A stretch of 40,739 nucleotides of DNA from Terriglobales bacterium (GCA_016185365.1 JACPNP010000019.1:1-40739), one strand, 5' to 3'. Shown: positions 25,862-35,223, counted from the stretch's first letter. Notes: generated by a model from the sequence alone, not told the origin. Numbers and translations: made by a program.

Positions 25862-26827
25862 ATGCCGCCACGCTCCAAACCGAAACGCGCCAAAGCAGCG
25901 CCCGCGCCGCCGTTCGCGTCCGCCCCCGGTTCGCTGCTCGACCTGGAACACCTTCCCACCCAGGACATCACGGACATCCTGAAATCGGCGCGTCGCCTGG
26001 CCAAGACGCCGCGCGACTTGCTTTCCAAGATGCTGCCCGGGCGACGAGTGGCGCTGCTCTTCTATGAGGCCAGCACGCGCACGCGTGTCTCGTTCGAGTT
26101 CGCGGCCAAGAATCTCGGCGCCGTCACCAGCGTGGTCACGGCCTCGTCGTCCAGCATCGAGAAAGGCGAGTCGCTCACCGACACCGGCATCACGCTGGAG
26201 GCCACCGGCGCGGAAGCCATCGTCATCCGCCATCCCAGCTCCGGCGCCGCCAGCCTGATGGCCCGTCACGTCTCCGTGCCGGTGCTCAATGCCGGCGACG
26301 GTATGCACGAGCATCCTTCTCAGGGACTGCTCGACGCTTACACCATCCTTGAGCACAAGAAGGATCTGCGCGGCCTGCGCGTGGTCATCACCGGCGACAT
26401 CCAGCACAGCCGCGTGGCCCGCTCCAACGCGCATCTGCTCTCGCGGTTCGGCGCCAAGGTCACGCTGTGCGGACCACCGGCGCTGCTTCCCGGATCCGCG
26501 AGCGCGCTCGCCCCCAATCTGACTTTGGAGCGCGACTTCGCCCGCGCCTTGCGCGGCGCGGATGCGGTCATGATGCTGCGCATCCAGAAAGAGCGCCTCG
26601 CGGGATTCAATCTGAATGTGGATGAGTACATCGCGGGCTATCAACTCACGGCCGAGCGGCTGCGCATCGCCCGCAAGGACGCCATCGTCATGCACCCCGG
26701 CCCGATGATCCGCGGCCTGGAGCTGACGGCGGACGTGGCGGATGGGCCGCAGTCGGTCATCGCCGAACAGGTGGGCAACGGCGTGCTGGTGCGCATGGCC
26801 CTGCTGCTGCGCGCGTTCAAGGCCTGA
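25862..26827 (+). CDS. pyrB: aspartate carbamoyltransferase catalytic subunit
   Basis: 321 residues. STRTRVSFE (about 70) is the carbamoyl-phosphate-binding motif, HPSQGLLD and MHPGP the other conserved substrate-binding segments. It condenses carbamoyl phosphate and aspartate, the committed step of pyrimidine synthesis. Five nt separate it from pyrR and three from pyrC. No pyrI regulatory subunit is present, as in the class where PyrB associates with a dihydroorotase. Confidence 0.96.
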   Translation: MPPRSKPKRAKAAPAPPFASAPGSLLDLEHLPTQDITDILKSARRLAKTPRDLLSKMLPGRRVALLFYEASTRTRVSFEFAAKNLGAVTSVVTASSSSIEKGESLTDTGITLEATGAEAIVIRHPSSGAASLMARHVSVPVLNAGDGMHEHPSQGLLDAYTILEHKKDLRGLRVVITGDIQHSRVARSNAHLLSRFGAKVTLCGPPALLPGSASALAPNLTLERDFARALRGADAVMMLRIQKERLAGFNLNVDEYIAGYQLTAERLRIARKDAIVMHPGPMIRGLELTADVADGPQSVIAEQVGNGVLVRMALLLRAFKA

Positions 26828-26830
26828 GAC

Positions 26831-28150
26831 ATGGCTGCCCTGCTCATCAAGAATGGCCACCTGATCGACCCCGCCGCCGGTATCGACCGGCCCATGGATA
26901 TGCTTATTAAGGATGGGCGCGTGGCCCGCGTGGCCGAGCCTGGTGCGCTCCCGTCCAAGGACGCGAAAGTCCTCGACGCGCGCGGTCTGATCGTTGCGCC
27001 CGGCTTCATCGATCTTCACGTCCACCTGCGTGAGCCGGGACAGTCCTACAAAGAGACCATCGCCAGCGGCACGGCGGCCGCGGCCGCGGGCGGTTTCACC
27101 TCCGTCTGCTGCATGCCGAACGCGGTCCCGGTGGTGGACTCTCCGGAATGGGTGCGCTGGCTGCGCCAGCCGGAGCGCGGCGCCGTGGTCAACGTCTTCC
27201 CCATCGCCGCGGCGACAGTCGGCAGCCACGGCGAGCAGATCACGGCGTTCGTCGCACTCAAGGCGGCGGGAGCCATTGCGTTCAGCGATGACGGCAGACC
27301 CGTCGTGCGCACCGAGGTCATGCGCGACGCGCTCGCCGCCGCCGCCAAGCTCGGCGTACCCGTGATCCAGCACTCCGAGGACCCGCGCCTCTCGCACGGA
27401 TGCGCCATCAACGCCGGGCCCACAGCCTTCCGGCTGGGTCTGCGCGGCATGCCCGCGGAGGCGGAGTCAAGCATGGTGGAGCGCGACCTCAAGCTGGCCC
27501 GCGAGACCGGCGGACACCTGCACGTGGCGCATATCTCCACCCGCAAGTCGCTGGACGCGGTGCGACGCGCCAAGCGGGCCGGCGTGCGCGTGACCTGCGA
27601 GGTCACGCCGCACCACTTCACGCTGCTCGATACGCACGTGGGCGAGTACAACACGGCGTTCAAGATGTGCCCGCCGCTGCGCAGCGAAGACGACCGCGAA
27701 GCGCTGATCGAGGGCCTGCTCGACGGCGCCATCGACTGCATTGCCACCGATCACGCGCCCCACGCGGCGGATGAGAAGGCCCAGGAGTTCGAGCGCGCGC
27801 CCAACGGCATCATCGGCCTCGAGACCGCCGCGGGCCTGGCGCTGCAGGTTCTGCATCATCACCACAAGATGCCGCTGAAGCGCATGGTGGAGCTGTTCAG
27901 CGCGAACCCGGCGCGCATCGCCGGCTTGAAGGGACGCGGCACGCTGGCCAAGGGTGCGCATGCCGATATCACACTTTTCGATTCCGTCCGCGCATGGACC
28001 TATTCGGCGTTCGACACCAGGTCAAAGTCCCGCAACACGCCGTTCGACGGCTGGCAGTTCACCGGGCAAGTGGTGGCAACCGTGGTGAACAGCGAATTGG
28101 TTTTTACCGCCAAGGACGCTAAGGAAACGCAAAGGAAGTCAAAGATATGA
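26831..28150 (+). CDS. pyrC: dihydroorotase
   Basis: 439 residues. Metal-binding motifs of the amidohydrolase fold are present: DLHVHLREPG (about 61), the HSED region, HISTRKSLDAV and ATDHAPHAADEK. It closes carbamoyl aspartate to dihydroorotate. The natural C-terminus probably ends near VVNSELVF; the last residues (TAKDAKETQRKSKI) are translated from the left inverted repeat of the GxxExxY cassette. The stop overlaps the next ATG (ATGA). Confidence 0.96.
   Translation: MAALLIKNGHLIDPAAGIDRPMDMLIKDGRVARVAEPGALPSKDAKVLDARGLIVAPGFIDLHVHLREPGQSYKETIASGTAAAAAGGFTSVCCMPNAVPVVDSPEWVRWLRQPERGAVVNVFPIAAATVGSHGEQITAFVALKAAGAIAFSDDGRPVVRTEVMRDALAAAAKLGVPVIQHSEDPRLSHGCAINAGPTAFRLGLRGMPAEAESSMVERDLKLARETGGHLHVAHISTRKSLDAVRRAKRAGVRVTCEVTPHHFTLLDTHVGEYNTAFKMCPPLRSEDDREALIEGLLDGAIDCIATDHAPHAADEKAQEFERAPNGIIGLETAAGLALQVLHHHHKMPLKRMVELFSANPARIAGLKGRGTLAKGAHADITLFDSVRAWTYSAFDTRSKSRNTPFDGWQFTGQVVATVVNSELVFTAKDAKETQRKSKI
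28102..28137 (+). repeat. left inverted repeat of GxxExxY cassette
   Basis: This 36-bp segment (TTTTACCGCCAAGGACGCTA onward) matches the reverse complement of 28599-28634 at 30 of 36 positions by eye. It forms the end of pyrC and is translated there. Confidence 0.75.
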
Positions 28151-28539
28151 CAACGACAGAACTGAACGTATTGAGTAAAGTGATTGTGGATTCTGCCATG
28201 AAGGTACATTCCGCGCTCGGACCTGGCTTGTTGGAAAGCGCTTATCACGGATGTCTTCTGCATGAATTACGTTCTCGCGGATTGCAGGTTGAGTCCGAAG
28301 TCGTTCTGCCCGTCCACTATCATGGTGCCAAAATCGAGCTTGGCTATCGCCTCGATTTATTGGTGGAAGGCGAGATCATCCTGGAATTGAAATCCATCGA
28401 ATCGCTGTTGCCAATCCATACCGCCCAACTCATCTCGTATCTGAGGTTGAGCGGGAGAAAGCTGGGCTTCTTGATGAACTTCAATGTGCTTCACATGAAG
28501 GACGGCATCAAGCGCATCGTCAACGGCCTCGAAGAGTAG
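28147..28539 (+). CDS. GxxExxY family protein, PD-(D/E)XK-like
   Basis: 130 residues, full length for the family. GPGLLESAYHGCL carries the GxxExxY motif, and GYRLDLLVEGEIILELK followed by HTAQLISYLRLSGRKLGFLMNF matches the Asp, Glu-x-Lys and Gln pattern of the PD-(D/E)XK nuclease-like fold. The cellular role of the family is unknown; it often occurs in many copies per genome. The gene overlaps pyrC by 4 nt and is bracketed by an inverted repeat, so it looks like an inserted cassette between pyrC and kbl. Confidence 0.88.
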   Translation: MTTTELNVLSKVIVDSAMKVHSALGPGLLESAYHGCLLHELRSRGLQVESEVVLPVHYHGAKIELGYRLDLLVEGEIILELKSIESLLPIHTAQLISYLRLSGRKLGFLMNFNVLHMKDGIKRIVNGLEE

Positions 28540-28598
28540 ACCCATCGGCTTTGACTTTGGTTCTGACTTCAATGGCAATGTTGAATTTGACTTCGGTT

Positions 28599-28634
28599 TT
28601 CCTTTGCGCTCCCTTTGCGCCCGTTGCGGTAAAA
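28599..28634 (-). repeat. right inverted repeat of GxxExxY cassette
   Basis: Inverted partner of 28102-28137. It begins a few bases after the TAA stop of kbl (28639-28641) on the minus strand. Confidence 0.75.
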
Positions 28635-28638
28635 GCCT

Positions 28639-29853
<1,215 letters not shown>

Positions 29854-29939
29854 GGCCAGTTCATTAGACCAATGTGCGCAGGGATTGCGCAACTGGCGGG
29901 GGCGTCGGCCTAACGGAAATGTGGCTCTTCACGGGTCAG

Positions 29940-30046
29940 GCGCCGAGCCCTTGGTCACCGACTGCACGGTCAGATTGCCCCACGGGTCGATCGCGAAGCT
30001 CTGCCCCCAGTCCGGCCCGAGCGTGGTCGCGGTCTTGATTCGGTAG
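29940..30046 (-). pseudogene. fragment of Rhs core
   Basis: About 107 bp closely match 34795-34900 of the long Rhs gene in the same orientation (sharing GCCCTTGGTCACCGACTG and GCGAAGCTCTGCCCCCA). It corresponds to the protein segment around TLGPDWGQSFAIDAWGNLT. It has no start or stop of its own and is a remnant of a recombination or deletion event. With REP sequence to about 30096 it fills the gap between kbl and the next gene. Confidence 0.85.
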
Positions 30047-30063
30047 TGGGACTAGAAATTCAG

Positions 30064-30096
30064 AAGCCCCACGCTAGCTTCGCAAACGTGGGGCAC
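30064..30096. repeat. REP-like hairpin (GCCCCACG type)
   Basis: GCCCCACGCTAGCTTCGCAA pairs with its 3' half ending ACGTGGGGC. A close copy in the other arrangement is at 35651-35681 (GCCCCACGTTCGCGAAGCTA then ACGTGGGGC). Both sit at the edge of Rhs remnants. Confidence 0.7.
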
Positions 30097-30142
30097 CAAA
30101 CATGAGAATATGTGGGCCATCAGCTCACCCGCCCCCGGAAAC

Positions 30143-30601
30143 TTATCGAGGAATTTCCTTCTCACAGTCGCGGTTCTTCCATTCGATCAATGCAGTGACA
30201 GAAGCTAGACTCTTTTCTCGTCCAATCATCGTCAGAGACACATGCTCATACACAATGATTGTCTGTCTGATTCCTGCATCGACTTCGGTGTGTTCTGATC
30301 CTCCTGGCATGTTCAAGCCAGGTTGGCCACGCAGTTCTCTTGGCGCCAGCTGGTCAAACGCCTGCAAAATCTGCTCTTTCGACATCACGGCGTCCATATC
30401 TACCTTTTTCCCCCAATAATGTCGTTTTTCAAGGCTTACTACACAGAGCTCACCCTTGGCGGAGTAGACAGGTACGGCCAGAATCCCGGGTTGCACCTCG
30501 AAGGATTCGACCTTGTGATACTTCGTAAGGCTGTCAACTGAAGGGCCAACCGAAAGGGGCAGCAGGCAGCATGTACAAATCAGCGTCACTACTTTCGTCA
30601 T
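30143..30601 (-). CDS. secreted small protein downstream of Rhs tip 1
   Basis: 152 residues with AGGAGG 7 nt before the ATG. A signal peptide (VTLICTCCLLPLSVG) is followed by a soluble domain ending VTALIEWKNRDCEKEIPR. It overlaps the 3' end of the Rhs tip 1 frame by 68 nt, in a different frame. By position it could be a partner or immunity protein acting outside the cytoplasm, but that is inference. I recognise the C-terminal WKNRxC pattern only as something recurring in uncharacterised acidobacterial proteins. Confidence 0.7.
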   Translation of the reverse strand: MTKVVTLICTCCLLPLSVGPSVDSLTKYHKVESFEVQPGILAVPVYSAKGELCVVSLEKRHYWGKKVDMDAVMSKEQILQAFDQLAPRELRGQPGLNMPGGSEHTEVDAGIRQTIIVYEHVSLTMIGREKSLASVTALIEWKNRDCEKEIPR

Positions 30602-31448
30602 GATAGCCCTCCTGTGTGACAACACAAGTACAGCCTGATGGAGATTCCACCGTCATAACCTGGGTAGTGTTTTTAGTCTGAACCTTGTTGGTTAGAGTGC
30701 TCTCGGCGAGTCCGGGCAAGGCAGGAGTCGTGTTTGAAATGGCGGTATTATCACCGATCACACCTTGCTCGTTGGTATTGGCGTCTTGCATCGTGGTCTT
30801 AGCAGGCACGCCCTGTCCGTCTACTAAACTCTCATTAGACACTTCCTCGTGCACTGCGGTGTTGGCGAGAGGTTTGTCGCCATACTTCAAAGTGTATCGA
30901 ACTTCGCCCTCCGCCGTCGCAGTTTGCTTGCCGCCGCTTGGAGGGGAAACCTTTATCGTTGGCTTTGTGTAGACCTCAGCAGTGACCGTAATCTTGTTGC
31001 AGTCATCTTCACAGTGCCCATCCGCATCGAAGCGGGTGACCGGTTTGTTCCCCACGAATCCGTAGAGATTGAGTGATTGCGGGTCGCCGAAGTCGGCATA
31101 GGGCACCGCCTCCGCCCCGTTGGCCCAGTCCGGGGTGAGCCACCGGCCCATGCGGCTGGAGTAGTAGCGCGCCCCGAAGTAGTCCAGACCGCTCTCCGTG
31201 TCCCGCTCCTTGCTGGTGAACTTGTAGTTCTGCTTGGGCAGCAGGTCGGTGAGCACCCGCTCGCCGCCGTAGGGGTAGTAGTCGGACTCTTCCTTGATCA
31301 CCCCGGCCGCGTCGGTGACCACATCCGCCGAGCCCAGGTGGTCGGAAAAGTAGTAGTAGACCGCGCCCGCCGACTCCCGCCGCGCCGTGCGCTTGCCCCC
31401 GAAGAACACATACTCCGTCCAGGCCCCGGCCTGGTCGCGCTCCGCCAC
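30534..31448 (-). CDS. orphan Rhs C-terminal module 1
   Basis: 304 residues from a GTG with no proper ribosome-binding site. Residues 1-138 are Rhs core: WTEYVFFGGKR, YYYFSDHLGSADVV, TGLDYFGARYY-type segment and RFDADGHC at the switch point. The remaining about 165 residues are a unique tip (beginning EDDCNKITVTAEV, ending LPAAPFGWPFS) rich in Thr/Ser and polar residues. No nuclease motif is visible. No secretion signal or long YD-repeat shell is present, so it is a displaced C-terminal module. An in-frame TAA lies upstream. Confidence 0.7.
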   Translation of the reverse strand: MAERDQAGAWTEYVFFGGKRTARRESAGAVYYYFSDHLGSADVVTDAAGVIKEESDYYPYGGERVLTDLLPKQNYKFTSKERDTESGLDYFGARYYSSRMGRWLTPDWANGAEAVPYADFGDPQSLNLYGFVGNKPVTRFDADGHCEDDCNKITVTAEVYTKPTIKVSPPSGGKQTATAEGEVRYTLKYGDKPLANTAVHEEVSNESLVDGQGVPAKTTMQDANTNEQGVIGDNTAISNTTPALPGLAESTLTNKVQTKNTTQVMTVESPSGCTCVVTQEGYHDESSDADLYMLPAAPFGWPFS

Positions 31449-31496
31449 CGCAGGGAAAACGATCGCTTGACAACTCCTTCGCTCTTATCGAGGGGG
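31449..31496. repeat. Rhs-module upstream repeat, copy 1
   Basis: The first 37 bp are identical to 32962-32998, and the match continues with one difference into GAGGGG. It is joined to the Rhs core at exactly the same codon in both modules. Confidence 0.8.
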
Positions 31497-31555
31497 CCCC
31501 CTATTGACGGTGAGATTTTGGGAAGAACTGAAGGGCTGGGCCACCCCAAAATATG

Positions 31556-31924
31556 TTAGGTCAAGTACTTGGTGAGACGCCCAGCCTTCCACTCCGAAAT
31601 CGTCATCGACGCGGTAAATGATGGTATACCGAGATTTCCATTGGAGATTCTCTGTAGAGTTTTCAATGCAGCTCGCTCATCAATGGGTAGCAGTAGGGCA
31701 GCTGCTTCAATCAGGACTTCCGAATCGTCAGTACTTGCAACGGCTCGTTTGAGGATCGCTTTTCCGCGATCAGGAAGCGCTCGCAGTTTCGACTTGATTC
31801 TCTCCAATTTCTCAAACTCTCGGTTCGCCCGCTTGGAGTCGCACCGTCTAAGATATTCACTTCGTCTTTGCGCGGTCTCCAGAAATCGTCTTTCAATGGC
31901 TTGCTCGTCAACCATCTGCTTCAT
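31556..31924 (-). CDS. probable immunity protein, DUF2019-like
   Basis: 122 residues. Charged helical repeats with RANREFEKLERIKSKLRALPDRGKAIL and later EVLIEAAALLLPIDERAALKTLQRIS fit a small HEAT-like helical protein of the DUF2019 type, which is found beside Rhs toxins. The start overlaps the stop of Rhs tip 2 (ATGA), the usual arrangement of toxin and immunity gene. The family assignment is from memory of the pattern. Confidence 0.65.
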   Translation of the reverse strand: MKQMVDEQAIERRFLETAQRRSEYLRRCDSKRANREFEKLERIKSKLRALPDRGKAILKRAVASTDDSEVLIEAAALLLPIDERAALKTLQRISNGNLGIPSFTASMTISEWKAGRLTKYLT

Positions 31925-32922
31925 TTGAGTTCACCTGATAGTGCCTTATTCAGTACATCCTCTCCAAATTTATATTGGGCCTCAAACGACTGCCCCTCTA
32001 GCCACTTGCGAACTGTCATTCCTTCGGCAAATCTTGGTTTGCTTGAATAAAAATTTGCAATCTTTTGATTTATCTCCCGCGGTACCGCCCTTACGTTCGC
32101 TGTATTGTGAATGGCTTCGGCGCCAAATTGCTTTAATTTGCTCTGCTCAACAATATGGTGCCACACATTGCCTTTCCCTGCCGTTCCCATCACAGCCTTG
32201 AATGCATCGAACGACTTGAATGCTCTGATTGACTTCGCTGGCATTCGGCTCAGGCGCGAGAGCATTCTGCCAGCCTTTGCAAAGTCTCCAAGCGGTAACA
32301 ATGAGACACCGCTAATCGCAGCGTCTTTTATCCTTCCCTCGAGCAAATAAATACCCGCGTTAACCCCGTCCGCTACCCCGGAGGGATCCGCGATCCCTGC
32401 TACATCTAGGGTGGTGTGTACGTCCTCTAGACTGGCGCTAGCGCTAGGAGGTTCCTTGCAAGGACTCCACTCGCATGGTTTCAGGGTCTCATGCCCATTG
32501 GGATCAACATAGACAAGGGCGTTGTTCCACACATAGGAATACTTGTTAAGCGATTGCGGTAAAGAGATTTGTGCGTAAGGAAGAGGTTCGCGAGCTTTCG
32601 AAGATTTACTATCGAATTGAATTGGGCCGCCGGAATACTCGTCTGGACTCATCCACCGGCCCATGCGGCTCCCGTAGTAGCGCGCGCCGAAGTAGTCGAG
32701 ACCGCTCTCCGTGTCCCGCTCCTTGCCCGTGAACTTGTAGTTCTGCTTGGGCAGCAGGTCGGTCAGCACCCGCTCGCCGCCGTAGGGGTAGTAGTCGGAC
32801 TCCTCCTTGATCACCCCGGCCGAGTCGGTGACCACATCCGCCGAGCCCAGGTGGTCGGAGAAGTAGTAGTAGACCGCGCCCGCCGACTCCCGCCGCGCCG
32901 TGCGCTTGCCCCCAAAGAACAC
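31921..32922 (-). CDS. orphan Rhs C-terminal module 2, HH-nuclease-like tip
   Basis: 333 residues if the GTG at 32922 is used. Core homology actually extends to 32961, but the GTG at the equivalent module-1 position is GTA here, and no other start or ribosome-binding site exists before an upstream TAA. The core diverges from the others at GRWMSPDEYSGG. The C-terminus has GNVWHHIVEQSKL, IHNTANVRAVPREINQKI and KWLEGQSFEAQ, typical of HNH/EndoVII-like polymorphic toxin nucleases. A DUF2019-like gene overlaps the stop. It is probably a silent cassette. Confidence 0.75.
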   Translation of the reverse strand: MFFGGKRTARRESAGAVYYYFSDHLGSADVVTDSAGVIKEESDYYPYGGERVLTDLLPKQNYKFTGKERDTESGLDYFGARYYGSRMGRWMSPDEYSGGPIQFDSKSSKAREPLPYAQISLPQSLNKYSYVWNNALVYVDPNGHETLKPCEWSPCKEPPSASASLEDVHTTLDVAGIADPSGVADGVNAGIYLLEGRIKDAAISGVSLLPLGDFAKAGRMLSRLSRMPAKSIRAFKSFDAFKAVMGTAGKGNVWHHIVEQSKLKQFGAEAIHNTANVRAVPREINQKIANFYSSKPRFAEGMTVRKWLEGQSFEAQYKFGEDVLNKALSGELK

Positions 32923-32961
32923 ATACTCGGTCCACGCCCCGGTCTGGTCGCGCTCGGCTAC

Positions 32962-33009
32962 CGCAGGGAAAACGATCGCTTGACAACTCCTTCGCTCTTT
33001 TCGAGGGGC
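32962..33009. repeat. Rhs-module upstream repeat, copy 2
   Basis: Second copy of the segment at 31449-31496, immediately upstream (minus strand) of Rhs module 2. Its AAGGAG lies too far from any in-frame start to drive translation of the Rhs frame. Confidence 0.8.
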
Positions 33010-33161
33010 AACCCCTGTGGGTCGGGATTAAGGGAAGTGGGAGATGACTCGGATTATGGGACAGGCCGTGCCACCCGCCCCTGAATCATAACCTATGATC
33101 GTGTCTAGTTCTGGAGGGGTGCATTACAATGGGCTAACCCCCAAAGTTCATAACACCAAAT

Positions 33162-33506
33162 TCAATTCGTGTAAGGCGTGGCTGAAAACTTCACAATGCG
33201 AAAACCGTAGCCCGAATTTTCCACGGCACTTTGCAAACGCGCCAAATGTGAATCTGCTTCAAGGCTAGGAGAGTAATGAAGCATGATCTCAATTTCGATC
33301 GGACAGTTAGAAGCCTTAGGATATTTCTTGTAAATCTCACCGCTTTCCAGGAATCGCAAGTAGGTTTCGATTTTCTGCTGTAGTACATGCACATGCTCAG
33401 ACATATTGGTCCAATCGAGGTGGTCGGAGATTGTTAGCACAATATGACCTCTTTTGTCTTTGCTCACGACGTCAATTACTTGGGTTTGTTCGACGGACAT
33501 TCTCAT
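33162..33506 (-). CDS. probable immunity protein, DUF6572-like
   Basis: 114 residues (a second ATG at 33500). The pattern VIDVVSKDKRGHIVLTISDHLDW, then LQQKIETYLRFLESGEIYKKYP, is what I recall of the DUF6572 family, small cytoplasmic proteins linked to toxin loci. The gene starts 34 nt after the nuclease-tipped Rhs module 3, on the same strand, as expected of its cognate immunity protein. Confidence 0.7.
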   Translation of the reverse strand: MRMSVEQTQVIDVVSKDKRGHIVLTISDHLDWTNMSEHVHVLQQKIETYLRFLESGEIYKKYPKASNCPIEIEIMLHYSPSLEADSHLARLQSAVENSGYGFRIVKFSATPYTN

Positions 33507-33540
33507 AACCCCGAATCGAATTTTACTTGCTGAGTGGCAC

Positions 33541-35223
33541 TCAATTAGGATTTTCCTTCCGTACTTCCGTGGGAACTTTTACCTTTTGACCGCGCAGTGA
33601 TTCGGGAGCATTCTTACCCACATAAGTGCCACCTTCTGTCGCAATTTCTGTATCTTTTGCTACCTGACTTGCATTCCTTGTAGCTTCGCCACTTTTGACC
33701 TCGACATTTGCGAGTTGACCTGTGGCATCTTTTGTAACTGTATCAACTCTTCTCAATCCTTGAGAGGTTTGGACGCCCACTTGTTCGCCCAGAATTTCCC
33801 GCCCTTCTGCTTTCAAAGACTCCACCGCAGCCTTTTCAGCTGCCTTTCCCTTTGCAGCACTTGCCGCTAGTTGCTCAGCTTTTGTCATAGCCTTGAGCCC
33901 TTTGGCCGTACCTCCTCCGGGAATTAATGCCATGGAAGCGTTAATTGCAGCATCCTTTTTGTTGCCGCGAAGAACAGAAATCCCAGCATTTAGTAATGCC
34001 GCGCCCCTTCCGTAAGGCCCTGGTATAAAGCTTGCAAGGGCTAAGGTGGTCTGCATGCGGTCTAGCTCTCCGGAGATTGACCCTGTCGACTGATAAATGT
34101 ATCCAGTCTCTCCAAAGCACCCGGGACAATGTCCATCCGCATCGAAGCGTGTGACCGGTTGATTGCCCACATATCCGTAGAGATTGAGTGACTGCGGGTC
34201 GCCGAAGTCGGCATAGGGCACCGCTTCCGCCCCGTTGGCCCAGTCCGGGGTGAGCCACCGCCCCATGCGGCTGGCGTAGTAGCGCGCCCCGAAGTAGTCG
34301 AGACCGCTTTCCGTATCCCGTTCTTTGCCGGTGAATTTGTAGTTCTGCTTGGGCAGCAGATCGGTGAGCACCCGCTCGCCGCCGTAGGGGTAGTAGTCGG
34401 ACTCCTCCTTGATCACCCCGGCCGCGTCGGTGACCACATCCGCCGAGCCCAGGTGGTCGGAGAAGTAGCAGTAGACCGCGCCCGCCGACTCCCGCCGCGC
34501 TACCCTCTTCCCGCCGAAGAACACATACTCGGTCCAGACACCCGTCTGGTCACGCTCGGCCACCGGGTCCGCACCCCAATAGAGATACTCGGTCCAGTTC
34601 GTGCCCGTGGTCTTGCGCAACCGCTGTCCGGAGGCGTCATAGACATAGGCCGTGGCCCCGGAGTCCAGGCTCGCGACCTGACTCTCGGCGTTATAGACGT
34701 AGGTGTGCTGGCCGTCGCCCAGCATGTTGCCGGCGGCGTCATAGGAATAGCTGCTCAGCCGGTTCGACGCCAGCGCGGTGGCGGAGAACGCCGGCGCCGC
34801 GCCCTTGGTCACCGACTGCGCGGTCAGATTGCCCCAGGCATCGATCGCGAAGCTCTGCCCCCAATCCGGACCGAGCGTGGTCGCCGTCTTGATGCGGTTC
34901 AGCGAGTCGTAGGTGTAATCGGTGGTGCGGTTGGTGTTGCGCAGGTTGGCGACCTGGTAGACGTTGCCGTTGTTCTTCCCGGTGGCAGGCTCGGTGAAGT
35001 TGTAATCGAGGTTCAAGAAGAACGCGCCGCCGTTGACTCCGGCCTGTAGCAGGTCGGGCTGCAGGCGCGGCGTGTAGGTGCGGGTCTCCAGCAACCCGCC
35101 CGCCGAAGTGGACACATGCGACAGGCTGCTCAGCGCGCCCCTTGCCGAGACGCGTAGGTTGAACTCACTAGTCGCCGATAAACTTGAGGTATAGGTGAGG
35201 TTCCCCAACACATCGGCTAGCAT
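33541..35223 (-). CDS. Rhs module 3 with PD-(D/E)XK nuclease-like tip
   Basis: 560 residues, the longest Rhs frame here but far below the roughly 1,500 of intact Rhs. YD repeats are visible (DYTYDSLNRIKTAT, YSYDAAGNMLGDG, YVYDASGQRLRKT), followed by the core EYVFFGGKR to RFDADGHC. The tip contains a hydrophobic helical region, then AAEKAAVESLKAEGREI and RRVDTVTKDATGQLANVEVK followed by NASQVAKD: Asp, Glu-x-Lys and Gln as in restriction-endonuclease-like toxins. The first about 19 codons overlap the end of the upstream immunity gene, so the start is a fusion artefact of rearrangement. Confidence 0.8.
   Translation of the reverse strand: MLADVLGNLTYTSSLSATSEFNLRVSARGALSSLSHVSTSAGGLLETRTYTPRLQPDLLQAGVNGGAFFLNLDYNFTEPATGKNNGNVYQVANLRNTNRTTDYTYDSLNRIKTATTLGPDWGQSFAIDAWGNLTAQSVTKGAAPAFSATALASNRLSSYSYDAAGNMLGDGQHTYVYNAESQVASLDSGATAYVYDASGQRLRKTTGTNWTEYLYWGADPVAERDQTGVWTEYVFFGGKRVARRESAGAVYCYFSDHLGSADVVTDAAGVIKEESDYYPYGGERVLTDLLPKQNYKFTGKERDTESGLDYFGARYYASRMGRWLTPDWANGAEAVPYADFGDPQSLNLYGYVGNQPVTRFDADGHCPGCFGETGYIYQSTGSISGELDRMQTTLALASFIPGPYGRGAALLNAGISVLRGNKKDAAINASMALIPGGGTAKGLKAMTKAEQLAASAAKGKAAEKAAVESLKAEGREILGEQVGVQTSQGLRRVDTVTKDATGQLANVEVKSGEATRNASQVAKDTEIATEGGTYVGKNAPESLRGQKVKVPTEVRKENPN

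Noticed and set aside
25853-27397. 514-codon minus-strand frame opposite pyrB and pyrC
   Set aside because: Antisense shadow; both plus-strand genes carry complete catalytic motifs.
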